NCBI GenBank assembly: GCA_964017145.1
Contig: OZ024842.1
Location: 3,968,001 to 4,032,000, forward strand
DNA: 64,000 bases
Reading direction: 5' to 3'
DNA from: Agrocybe praecox
Lineage: Eukaryota > Basidiomycota > Agaricomycetes > Agaricales > Agrocybaceae
Shown: positions 12,625 through 22,742 of the stretch, piece after piece
How the letters are laid out: the number at the start of each line of letters is the position of its first letter
Position numbering within the stretch: the first letter of the stretch is position 1
Notes under the pieces: generated by a model
The model's database searches: none
What the model was told of the DNA's origin: nothing
The model's input: only the letters and a program-made list of their open reading frames with translations
Translations under genes and position numbers: made by a program

Positions 12625-13818
12625 TCAATGCCATACGAGGCCTTTCATAAGCCGTCTGCCGGTTCGTATGACCTTGGCACTTTTCACATTTCCATCACTC
12701 CCGAATTCCGCACCAACGTCGACAAGACCGCCCGGATGTCGAATTCGTATGAGATCAGCACTTTTAAGGGAAGCGGATGCGATATCCCACGCAATAGTTC
12801 CTTCAACCTTGGAGGCAACTCCCAAGCAAAGCCCAACAGTCATCGGCACGGCTTTATGAAGGACTCCCATGGAAAGCGCGTGGATGACAATATTGACTCC
12901 TTGGGCATTGTCGTCGTCTGTGTGTGGCGCTCGCAGGATGGCTATCTTCGGCTGTGCTTGAGCAGTCGGGTCCAGTCCCATGGATTTGGCTCCCTCTTGA
13001 CGTATGTTTTCGAGAACACGACCTACTTCCTCCGTAGCTGGGTTCACTTTGCCGTTTATATAGTCGTCCATCGATAGAAATTCGTTGAGTTCTGCATAGT
13101 TTACGAAAACCGCCGGGTTCGTAGCATCTACTAAAGACACCTTGACTTGACGTCCAGATGAGATGTTGATACCGTCAATTGGATTGCCTGTAGGAAGAAG
13201 TTTCCCAGTTCTTGCACCAGCTGGGTCAACGAAGTCCAGAACAATCTTGGAAGCTTTCCCAGGCACACCTGCCATCGTCACTTGAGGTAAATCAAGAACT
13301 GGGGTGCCCGTCTCGGAGACAGGGAATGTGGTATCGATAATTTTCTGAGTGTTGGTGTTGAACAGTCTAATTGTGGCTTGACCAGAATTAGCTTTCGGTG
13401 GATCGCAAATCCCCTCATCGACAGCAAAGACTCCAATCATGCTCGTAAGGTTGCCACAATTCCCCGTGTAATCGATCACAGAGTCGCGGATTCCGACCTG
13501 AGCAAAAGTGTATTCGGCCTCAATCCCTTTAGCTTTCTGTTCCTCCGTCGGCGAAGTGACAACCATTATTTTTGAAAGGCTGGAAATACCACCACCCATC
13601 CCATTCAGTTGTCTCCCATATTCCGCATCAGGGGAACCCATGATTCCAAGAAATATTGATGTCCATTCCGAGCGATCTGCAGGGAGTACTGCTTTGTTCA
13701 GGAAGATTCCCTTGGATGTGCCCCCTCGGAGAAATGCGGCAGGTAGGGGATTGGTAAAGGTGCTCATCGTTCGCCTGATGATAGAAGACAACCTGATTGG
13801 ACTCAGGCGTCCCAGCAT
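12625..13818 (-). CDS. PrpF / aconitate-Delta-isomerase family protein, probably mitochondrial
   Basis: PrpF-family proteins have a diaminopimelate-epimerase fold and isomerise the double bond of tricarboxylates (aconitate, methylaconitate, methylitaconate); Ustilago Adi1 of the itaconate cluster belongs to this family. The frame is 397 codons with no intron. Landmarks: AAFLRGGTSKGIF, GMGGGISSLSKI, DYTGNCGNLTS (conserved Cys at the active site), a central domain, then ILRAPHTDDD and RIRHPGGLVDVGAEF. The first ATG at 13818 gives MLGRLSPIRLSSIIRRTM, an Arg/Ser-rich, acid-free leader typical of mitochondrial import. A second ATG at 13767 would give a cytosolic form starting at MSTFTNPL. Full length for the family. 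The lack of introns contrasts with every other long gene nearby. Confidence 0.9.
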   Translation of the reverse strand: MLGRLSPIRLSSIIRRTMSTFTNPLPAAFLRGGTSKGIFLNKAVLPADRSEWTSIFLGIMGSPDAEYGRQLNGMGGGISSLSKIMVVTSPTEEQKAKGIEAEYTFAQVGIRDSVIDYTGNCGNLTSMIGVFAVDEGICDPPKANSGQATIRLFNTNTQKIIDTTFPVSETGTPVLDLPQVTMAGVPGKASKIVLDFVDPAGARTGKLLPTGNPIDGINISSGRQVKVSLVDATNPAVFVNYAELNEFLSMDDYINGKVNPATEEVGRVLENIRQEGAKSMGLDPTAQAQPKIAILRAPHTDDDNAQGVNIVIHALSMGVLHKAVPMTVGLCLGVASKVEGTIAWDIASASLKSADLIRIRHPGGLVDVGAEFGSDGNVKSAKVIRTGRRLMKGLVWH

Positions 13819-15508
13819 TACTCTATATCAGTTTTATTAATACTCCTGTTGTCGTGGGTGAACAAACCCAAACATGATCGAAATGCTCACAACATCGGAC
13901 TGGTCTAACGAGATGACCAAAGCAAAAATGCCAAAGGTTCAGGCAATTCTCTTGTCAATACGAGTTCATGGATACGACGCAGCCCACAGAGCCCGGGAGA
14001 GTAGAAATTATTAAAGGCACTTGTCTAGATTTTGTCGAGTTATTGAGCAAAGTCAGGGCCACTCTTAGAGCTTGGGAATTGTCGAATACCATTTCCGATT
14101 ACCGGCATCCGGCTTCTTTTTGTGCCGGTCACTGTACGAGGCGCCGGGCATTGGCGTCTAAATTGTGTACATAGACCGTTAAGTCCCAATATTGCATCGA
14201 ACAAAACAGCGAAATTTTAGTGTCAAGCATTGGGTGTCCAATTGATCCTTAAAGACATTTGATATATGACCACATATGTGGTGGTAGTAATCAAGTTGGA
14301 GAGCGGAAGTGATTTCATGGGCACTGGAAATTAGATAGCTTCGTTCCTTCAATGTCATAACACCAGTAAGTGTGTTTGCCTTGTTATTTTTCGCAGTTTT
14401 CTTTGACCTCAACCTCGACCACGCAACGTTATGGCTTGTCATTTGGTTACATCTATTGGTTGAGTCACACTTACAATCTATAGCTCACAAGTAGTACTGG
14501 GACAACACATAACCCGATCTAGATGAATAAATGAACTGTCAGGCATAATTGGGAGCGTGTTTGCAGATTCTGTTTTGTTTCAGTCAAGTACCATTTTAAT
14601 TTATTAATTTATCAATTGCATTCAACGTTGTTAGACTACCCAACAACGAGCTGACGCGGGCGGCAAAATGTGTACGACGGCTGACACGCACTATTACTCC
14701 GACCCATTGGAGCGTTGATATGATGAGCGGCGTAAGCGCCGCACTCATCTCCGTGGGCACTCATCGAGCTGGAGTCATTCCGCTCATGACAAGCCCACGA
14801 CTTCATGCCGTTCCTCTAATTGACGGAAACATATGTTTCTTTTATTTCTCTCTTATCGGCTATAGCAGTACATATATCAGGCACCCTGTACTACATTAAT
14901 CCCAACGTTGACTAGCGCAACTTCAAAGCTTCAAGCTTCACTTCAGTCTCCCAACCTACTGGCTCCAGGAACGATCGTGAATCTATTTTTGATTTATATT
15001 TTGCCGACTGATGGCAACAATGCCGAAGGTCCGTTTGATTCCGATGTCACGTGGCACTGGGGAAATAAATTTGAACATTGATCTGGAGTCTAGACTTCAC
15101 GGTCCTTACCCCTGGACATTGTGGTTGCTTATGCCAGTTGACCTTGTTCTTCGCCCTTGACAGCGACTGTTAAACGTCCTTGACTATTGGGCCATTATTT
15201 AAGGATTTTGATCACAGGAAGGTGTGAATATAACTGCAAGAATTGTTGGTGAGCATTGGTACCGACGTTTTGAATGATGACGGAAAGTTAAACGAGGTTC
15301 TAGCGTCAGGTCGGCATTCTTTTACAGCCACGACATCGTTGGGAGCTCCTCACTTCCCCATCTTTGTTCCCAATACCCACCAACTACCAGAGTACGTGCT
15401 TGGACGCCACTCTTTTCGTCCAGGCGAACGACTTCAGAATTATTCTACTTGTATAAACTCCAATTAGAACGAGGTTGGTACTTTCGCGATGAGTCCCAAA
15501 TAAAATCA
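13819..15508. other. Intergenic, one hairpin, no convincing gene
   Basis: About 1.7 kb without a supported gene. Frames of 65-87 codons (13968-14174, 14179-14442) have no family resemblance and no splice context. The end nearest 15500 should contain the promoter, and possibly missing 5' exons, of the membrane protein that follows; I could not identify a signal-peptide exon. Confidence 0.5.
14722..14749. repeat. GC-rich hairpin
   Basis: A perfect GCGGCG / CGCCGC stem around a TAAG loop is flanked by GATGA on the left and TCATC on the right, separated on one side by two unpaired bases. This gives an 11-bp imperfect stem in otherwise AT-rich DNA. The role is unknown. Confidence 0.5.
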
Positions 15509-16189
15509 ATGACTTATGGCTGTAAAACGTCACAGGGTCTAGCATTACGCGTCATGTCCTCATCCACGACCTTAACATCTCCAGCTGCTAGTACCTCCTC
15601 GTCGAGGGTAGACGCGACCCCTAAGAATGATCACCGAATGCTGGCAGTCGTTGTCGTACTAGGAATAGTCGGAGCTTTCCTCATTGCATTCATCATCTGG
15701 CTTACACTACGGGTGAAACGACGAGAGAGCAGTGGGGCGAATTCAGGACCTTACCAGGGCTCTTTGATCCAGGAAAGTCATCCGGCTGCAGATATTACAC
15801 CATTTGGAGCAGTTGGGCATACTGTAGGGACGAAAGGACCACGATATAGTGCGTAATTTATGAAAGTTTACCACCCCTTCTCAGCGTCTCATAAAATTAC
15901 AGAACATAATCCAGGAGAGGACATGCGTATAGCAGTTCGTCGTCCTGACGGAGCCTGGCATTTCACTGATTCACGGACTCCCTTCACACCCGTAGGAGTC
16001 AAGGAAATCGATGTCACTCCTTCCCCTTTATCATCCTCCACGAGCCTAGTCTCCTTCAATTCCCGCTTTCCTCTTACAAATACCAATCGCACGGCTGAGT
16101 TCAAAGCTAATCCACACTTCAGCACGGCTCCTCCTCCCCCTGCTTTCCCTCGTGAACCTTGCAGGGAACATTTCGACGACCGACTTTGA
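15509..16189 (+). CDS. Single-pass membrane protein with basidiomycete-type cytoplasmic tail; 5' end uncertain
   Basis: The protein has a Ser/Thr-rich segment (SSSTTLTSPAASTSSS), one transmembrane helix (MLAVVVVLGIVGAFLIAFII), a basic stop-transfer (RVKRRE) and a tail with HPAADITPFGA. An intron at 15849-15902 joins it to HNPGEDMRIAVRRPDGAWHF and TPFTPVGV. Proteins with this tail in Agaricomycetes normally carry an extracellular domain and signal peptide before the helix. Here only ATGs at 15509 and 15554 precede it, so either upstream exons were missed or the ectodomain has been lost. It is expected at a membrane with a short outer part. Function is unknown. Confidence 0.6.
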
Positions 16190-17278
16190 CGATTCACGGA
16201 CATTTCCCTCTATCTATTTCTCTATCTATTTTTCATTTTTTGGAGGGACTTCAGTTGTTTTACTACTGCATTTTTTATTTGTTTTTATTTCGCATTTGGC
16301 ACGCATTGTATTCGTTCTTATCAACTACAACAACTCATAGGCTCTCATACTTTTAAATTGTCCATAACCTGATCGTATGACATACATATGATTTCATTTC
16401 TATATGTATCTGATGTTTCTCTATCTTTCCCTCGGATTTCTTCTACGCTTTCATTAGGAAGACGTGGATCATGTGGCCGTCATGCCGAACTTCGGTCATA
16501 AACATCCGTCATACATTCATGATTCGAAAATCATGCACTATTTTAAGATCAGGTGGTCCGTAAATGCCGATCGCGCGAGTCTTTTCCAGCCTTGAGCTCG
16601 AGCATTCCCTGTCAGTGAAGAAACATGTAGGGATTCCATTCTCAATCGGTGAAGTAGAGTAATATACTAACCATCTCACCAGGCGTTTTATGCCTCCATT
16701 TTCTCAACAATATTCAATTAGGGACCGGTACCAACAGAGAGCTTTGTAACCATGTATCATAATACGGTAATTCGTTCTCATGCACGGGATCCAGATACGC
16801 AATCATCTGCGGATGAACTGGATTATTTTCCTTTCCTTCAAGTTCTACTCACTTGCTTACTTCACTCTATAGCTTACTTCTGTCCTCCAGATCATATAAG
16901 AGGATTTAGAAGTCAGCATTCCCGATTGGCGCCCGGCTTTAGATTCTATTTTAGGCATCCTCTGTGTATGTGTTTTCTCCCTGCATCGCAGTATGACAAC
17001 ACAGCATAAAACGTACAGAGGCCTATTACTTCGAGCTTGGGTGCTCTGTTGTACTGGACAAGACAAGAGATAACTCGATTCAAGAGAGTTATTATTCCTG
17101 ATGGGAAAGCTTGTATATAAGGTGTACGTTCATGTCTGAGGCTCTTCTCAATTTCTCCTCAGAGTTTTGCTAACAATCCATCTTTGCTATAGTTGAGTTG
17201 CCATAGTAAGTACAAGTCATTTATGTTTTCATACACGAGACAGTGATCAAAGATACCCTCCTAGATATATAATATCTG
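16190..17278. other. Intergenic region and promoter of the next gene
   Basis: The first part is a T-rich 3' flank. A TATATAAG box lies at 17114-17121, about 160 bp before the ATG at 17279, and a likely 5'-UTR intron donor (GTAAGT) follows at about 17206. No coding sequence is supported. Confidence 0.5.
17114..17121 (+). promoter_or_regulatory. TATA box for the 17279 gene
   Basis: TATATAAG in a non-coding spacer, placed suitably for the downstream reading frame with a leader of about 130 nt. Confidence 0.45.
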
Positions 17279-18046
17279 ATGGTGTTCAATCTTTTCAAAC
17301 GCGACAATCGCAAATGCACCAGAGATATATCATCAGGATATTTCCGTACTTCTCAGGGATCATCCAGAGCAGAAGATAATCATTCAGGGAGGCCTCGCAA
17401 AAAATTGCAAAAATCAAATATAGGAGGCAGGAAAAACGAACCCGAGGTCGTGCCTCGCACGCACGCGCACGCTTTGGCCGGGTCCTCTTCCGACATTGAG
17501 AAACAAGCCAAAGTCGGCTCATCTGCCACTACATCTGAGCTTCGAGGTCCAAATATCTCGGACATAGTCCTGGATCCGTATCATTATAACACACTCCTTC
17601 TTCAAGCATCTGCTGCACGCGACAACCAGTTAGACTCACACGATGAACAACCAAGGACGCCATCCTCCAATGGGCTTTCGGGTGATGTAGAAGCACCTCC
17701 TTCCACGCCGCTCTTCCATACTCATGCCCAAGATAATTGTAATCAAGATGGCCGTACAAGTGGCTATGTCACTAAGCGCAAATCGTCATCATCCTCCCAT
17801 GCTTCTTCGGAAGCTCTCGGCGCAAGAAGCTTTGACCCCATCGCGGAAGGCGTAACATACGACGCGATACTGGCGTCGACTTTGCACAAAAAAACTCTTG
17901 GCCCTGTGTCTGAAGAAGGCGCCTCATTGACTCAACCCTCAGAGACACGTGTACCACCCAATAGCACGCCTGTGACTCTGGTTGGCTGCGGAAGATACAC
18001 TTCTCTGGTTGGCGTCAGTATGGCTATTATGGAAAATTGGATTTGA
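17279..18046 (+). CDS. Hypothetical low-complexity protein
   Basis: A single open frame of 255 codons begins MVFNLFKRDNRKC. The N-terminal third is basic (RPRKKLQKS), followed by Ser/Thr/Pro/Gln-rich, probably disordered sequence with RKSSSSSHASSE and a short segment LVGCGRYTSLVGVS at the end. There is no transmembrane helix, signal peptide or known domain. A TATA box 160 bp upstream supports it as a gene. A 3' intron cannot be excluded, since GTCAGT occurs just before the stop. Function is unknown; a nuclear or regulatory role would be a guess. Confidence 0.5.
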   Translation: MVFNLFKRDNRKCTRDISSGYFRTSQGSSRAEDNHSGRPRKKLQKSNIGGRKNEPEVVPRTHAHALAGSSSDIEKQAKVGSSATTSELRGPNISDIVLDPYHYNTLLLQASAARDNQLDSHDEQPRTPSSNGLSGDVEAPPSTPLFHTHAQDNCNQDGRTSGYVTKRKSSSSSHASSEALGARSFDPIAEGVTYDAILASTLHKKTLGPVSEEGASLTQPSETRVPPNSTPVTLVGCGRYTSLVGVSMAIMENWI

Positions 18047-19192
18047 AGGCAAAAGGTTTGCCTACTACTGCGCATTTGATTTTCGTTTCGGGATTCTATA
18101 CAATCAAACATATCTTCAAGTCCCCTTCTTCAAGCCTTGTAGCTTAGTATTATTATAATTATTTAATCAGTACTTGCATATAATTTCCACCGTTTGATAT
18201 CACATAGCAGTATAAGCAAGGATATGCTCTCATGGCCATGCATATGTACCCAAGTATGGCTGCCCAATTATCTGAGTGCAGCTTCAATACCAACATTTTA
18301 TTAAATACTCGTCGGTTAAACAAATCGGAATTCGAGAAAAATAGACACATCGCGTCTGGGTAACGCTCCCATGCACCATCGGCCATCGTACCCAAGTAAG
18401 TTCCACACAGATGGAACACACAGATGTGGGTCAGAAATTGTCTTTTAACTTTCGTTCGCCACATATCATCTTGAAATGTATTGAAAGGTGAGTTATCGGC
18501 AAGTTCTACCTGCCACAAAATTAGAGAGATCAAAGAACACCTGCGTCGTTGCCACTGTCATGGACTGGATTTGACCATCAAATGATCTGCCAACTCAGAT
18601 GCGGTTGCTTTCCACAACTGTGCGAGTAGGATCGACATGAGAACAAGGGGTATTCGACGGTCGGACGAATGTACTCGCCCCCCTCCAATTCATTCTGTCA
18701 CAATCAGATCACAAAGGTGTCCAATTTGGCATAAAAAAGTTGGTAGTAACAACAGTATGTTCCGTGTGGGTAACGTGGATGTAGGCGCCTAGTAGAGAAT
18801 AATAAAAATACAGGATCTAATAATAAATTATACCGTCCCATCGTGCGTCATCAATACAGTATCGCGGAGCGAATGTGGGGGTCGCGCTGAAAATTAGATG
18901 GCGCATGAGAAGAAATACCAGAACTTGGATGAGTGAAAATTGAATGATATGTTCAGTTTTTCATCGATGGACTGATTTGGAGTTGGATATATTGGCCAAT
19001 ATGGATCCAGCCACGGGCATCATTTTGAGGCTGTCCCTACGGTTTGCGATCTCCTCCATGGATCCTGTAGTAGACCCGGGGTAGCGCTTCAGAAATTACG
19101 GTCCGACGGAAACCATCGTCTCTAATCGACCGGATTAGATGTCCATTTGGAGGTTCTGCACTGCCGTGAGGTCGAGTCAAAACATCGCCCTT
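18047..19192. other. Intergenic, one weak reading frame
   Basis: On the minus strand 18159-18533 is open for about 120 codons and reads like protein in parts (HLCGTYLGTMADGAWERYP), but the only ATG near its beginning is out of frame and I found no consistent upstream exon. The remaining bases up to 19192 show nothing beyond a possible last exon of the zinc-finger gene. Confidence 0.35.
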
Positions 19193-20266
19193 TCAAAAGG
19201 TTATGAAACGATTAGTCTATTAAACAGAATGTGAGGAAGTGAAGTCGGCACGCATACCATTGTCTCGATTAAGCAGTCACTGACAACGTCAATCATATCC
19301 TTCACTTGTCGGCGCGTATACATGGGCTCTTCCAAGGTCGGCGTAGGGGAAGTGGGGACTGCAGGTAGGCTATGCCATGGCGTCCTCTCTAGTGCTCTTC
19401 CACCATTAACACAGGCAGGACAAGTACAACCGGCGCCCTGTGCATGCGCCAGCGCATGCTGATATGGAGATGACGAGGTTGATGAGGAACTCTGCAACCA
19501 GATCAACATCTTAAACTGTGATAAAAATAAAAACACTTACAATCGATGAAGATATGCTAGGCCGACGATGAGAATAGGAACTCGGAGGTGAAGATGGATG
19601 CATAAAATTCCCATCAAACGACGCTGGCAAGCCCGAGCTTGTTGGCATGGCCGAAGGAGAAGAGTGTAAATGGGAATGGGACTGTCCGTAGCTTGATTGA
19701 GCGTAATGGCCGGTGTAGTGCGTTTCAGCAGGTTCAAAATTTGCTGACGGGACCACTGGCGGAGGGATGTAAGTTCCATGGCCAACAATGTTATGCTGCG
19801 CCATACTGTTATGATGATTGGGATAACTGTGGCTTTTCGTATGATATGGCTGCTGCATCGTCATTCCCCGGCTTGTCCTATCATCTTGGGTCGTATTCCA
19901 GTCCAAAGTTGAATCTGTGCTGGAGAAGCAAGTCAAGGAGTGGCCCTGGACCTCTTCCCTGAGCGGAGATCAGACGGTTAACGGATGTTTTCCAAAGAAA
20001 TTGCCCAGCTCACTTCGTCGCGAATTCGTCCGTGCACTTTTCACATTTGAAGACCGCGCTCCGCATGTCTATGAAAGTGAAAAAAAACAGGGTTTAGTGG
20101 CAGGGTCGTATCGCTTCATAAACTTCGACTCACGTATTTGGAAGTGGCGACGAAGATTCGACCGTCTGGTGAAGGGCGTGTCGCATTGAGGGCAGTGGTA
20201 AGCGCTGTCTCTGCTGTCTCTCCGGACATGGTCGATGGGACTCGCAGAGGGCTTGGATTCAGCCAT
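19193..20266 (-). CDS. Zinc-finger transcription factor (C2H2 plus C2HC), N-terminal fingers
   Basis: ATG at 20266 (MAESKPSASPIDHVRRD). Exons: 20134-20266, 20014-20068, then from 19958 down. Splicing makes finger 1, CPQC-x12-H-x3-H (TPFTRRSNLRRHFQIH), where the last His is formed across intron 20069-20133. Finger 2 is CEKC-x12-H-x3-C, whose His and Cys come from the third exon; it is a C2HC variant. The rest is rich in Ser, Pro, His and Gln, typical of a fungal activator, with CTCPACVNGG and a conserved-looking end (MYTRRQVKDMIDVVSDCLIETM). The last exon is ambiguous: stops at 19193 or about 19122 are both possible. A TATA-like TATATAG lies about 30 bp upstream. Targets are unknown. Confidence 0.75.
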
Positions 20267-20293
20267 GAGATATGGTATACTGAAGATCAAGAA

Positions 20294-21121
20294 CTATATA
20301 AAGAGTTCTCTGTCTTTTATCCAATCGCTATCTATCTTGGAGCTTCCAGGATTATAACTGCCGGCTGCCGTATCACCATGAGGATGATGCGACCTTTTTA
20401 GGCCTGACCCAGTTCGATGTATCCGGAGGTTCAGTTGTTTGAGTGGTTTGTACATGAAGGCAACATCATTAATAGCCTTCCCATCAATCGAACACCACAT
20501 TTGTTCACTCTCAGGCACTGGCGCGAACGTGTTTATAAGCAAGGAAGAATGATGGAGATGGCAACATAAATTCTGCCCTAATGATTCGGGTCTATCCATA
20601 AATAAAATACATAATCAGAAATATACTGCGGGTTTTTAGAGATCGTTCATCGACGCTTACGTTCAGTAACTGTTTATCAAATAGATCCACCATGGTTTTT
20701 TCACCTGAGTCCTTTGCAGTGTGCATAACGGAGGCAGGTCGACGCCTCAAGAAACGGGCCAGAATTTGAACGCTTTGTCTGACATCCGTCATAACCATAC
20801 ATGTACCTTTTGAGGTTAGAAGGACCTCATGTACTTGGAAGAAGTACAGTTTACGCGTGTGCGATATCGGTAATCCATAGTAGGAAATATCAGTGTGGAT
20901 ATAAATAGAGTAGGTCCTTGTATGAAGAGCGATAGAAAATGACGATATTGCCTGTCATTCCAACAAGGAAATTGTGCAAGGAACCATGCGGTCCACTGGT
21001 ACCGGTAAACCTTGATTAGGGAATATCGGCCATCGGTATCGCTGCAAGTCTTAAGTGCGAACGGCCTTGAAAGAAAGCATATCAATTTTGTTCCTTCACG
21101 ATTATCCTGGGAAAGAACCAT
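20294..21121 (-). CDS. Unrecognised multi-exon gene model
   Basis: ATG at 21121 opens a frame (MVLSQDNREGTKLICFLSRP) that, after a predicted intron of about 60 nt (donor GTTTAC), continues without stops through HEVLLTSKGTCMVMTDVRQS and FDKQLLN. A second intron (GTAAGC donor, acceptor GGGCAG) joins it to EQMWCSIDGKAINDVAF and a stop at 20294. Three open segments linking in frame argue for a real gene. No family is recognised. It ends 28 bp before the zinc-finger start on the same strand; a splice from AAAAAG/GT near 20395 could even fuse the two, which only transcript data can settle. Confidence 0.4.
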
Positions 21122-22742
21122 AATGCAAGGTTTAATCTAGAGACAGACATACTGGGGAGAAGCCCGACAAAAGCGTTGCAACAAATGATGAGCGCGAAGC
21201 TGGAATATGAAACCTGTCGCGGGACTTCAAAAGCTTCAAGTCTGAATCTGCCCGAATTGAAGTGATTGTCAAAGGCACATTGTCATGTATGGGAAATCTT
21301 CTTGATCATCGAGATTCCAACTGTCCAACCAAGAATATCTGAAGAACAAATAGATAAAAAATCAATGGATTCAACAGATCTAAAGTACGCGAGTCATTCA
21401 GTGACGAAAATTTCCCAATAATAAAAGTGTAGAGAACAACTTACCATGTATAAGGTCGTTTCAACGTTTCAAAATGGTGATGTAACGATCTTCAACCTTT
21501 CCTGAGAAAACTAAAGACGTGAAGGAACTTTTTGAACCCTAGAGTCCCATCTTTGGATAGCCCAACGAGCTACTTCAGGTAAAAAATGAGGGAGCATTCT
21601 CTCCGCAATGTCAAAAATCTGTCAAATCGTGCGCTTACGAAACACGAAGGTCGGTTTTGTAGGGCCCACCAAACCCATTCCCATTCCTCGATCCGCCTAT
21701 GTTTCAGGGTCGGAAAAAGGAGAGCAACACATAGATTATTTATGCGGGAAGTTTCTCGATACCTGAAGAGCCTGAAGCCTAGACCATTAGTACCTCGTTA
21801 AATTCTGGGGACCGTTGTAACAATTGTTCAAAAACGTCTGCCACTGGGAACTTCATTATGATGGATTCAGCTACGGTATTGAGAACAAAGAAAAGTAATC
21901 TCACAATATTTACTTCTGTCGTCATCAATCATAACACTGAGCGGCAAAAGAAACGACATGAACGATCAGGTGGACAACCGTGCATTTTCCTTCTCCAAAG
22001 ACATGATTGATACGTATATTGTCGGGTAACCGGCATGTGGAAAAGTCAAGGACACCCGAATAATGTTGGGCCTTGCACACACATTGTCGGCGTTTAACGT
22101 GTCCATGTCATAATCTTCCTCAACAACAGCGGAACCTTGTAAACGTATGTGAGAGTAAATGATGACAATTAAAATAAAAAGAGGATCGCACCATGCGTAT
22201 CGATGATTGTTGAGAAAAACATTTTACACCAAAAAATGGAAACGAAATTCGGACGGACGAGAGATCCGTGACCGTCGAGGTTTACATTGATAATAATACA
22301 AGGATACAGACAGCTGTGAGAACCGCGAAAGTGTCGTTGACCATCTGTACCATACATGGCTCAACTGATAACAACTCGTGCCGCGGTCATTCTAGAGAAC
22401 TAGTGAATTGGAAGGATGAATAAAAAGTATCAGAAGAGATGTCAGCGATGTAAGAGTCCCAAAGCGACAAAGGAAGTAAAAGAGATCCAGAGCCATTGGG
22501 CAAGTGAGAAAGAGTCATGGGAGGAAAGGAAAGCCATTTTGGCTAGTATTTGATACCTTAGCGAAGCGAAATGAAAAAGGAAGCAAACAAGAAAGGCCCT
22601 TTCATGGGTACAGTTAGAAAATAATAATCAAGATCAAGATCGGGAAGGATAGAAAACGCTTGCATATGATATTTGAGAGAAAGGGGGAAAATCCAACTTG
22701 GCAGGTGTTTGTTATGAAGACTGAACCTTTGAAGGTGTCCAA
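21122..22742. other. Intergenic, nothing recognised
   Basis: About 1.6 kb of AT-rich sequence with only short frames of 60-70 codons in conflicting phases. It contains the 5' flank of the 21121 gene and the 3' flank of the large gene ending at 22743. Confidence 0.5.

Noticed and set aside
18159..18533. Minus-strand frame of about 120 codons with protein-like segments
   Set aside because: No in-frame ATG with good context and no consistent upstream exon; no family resemblance.
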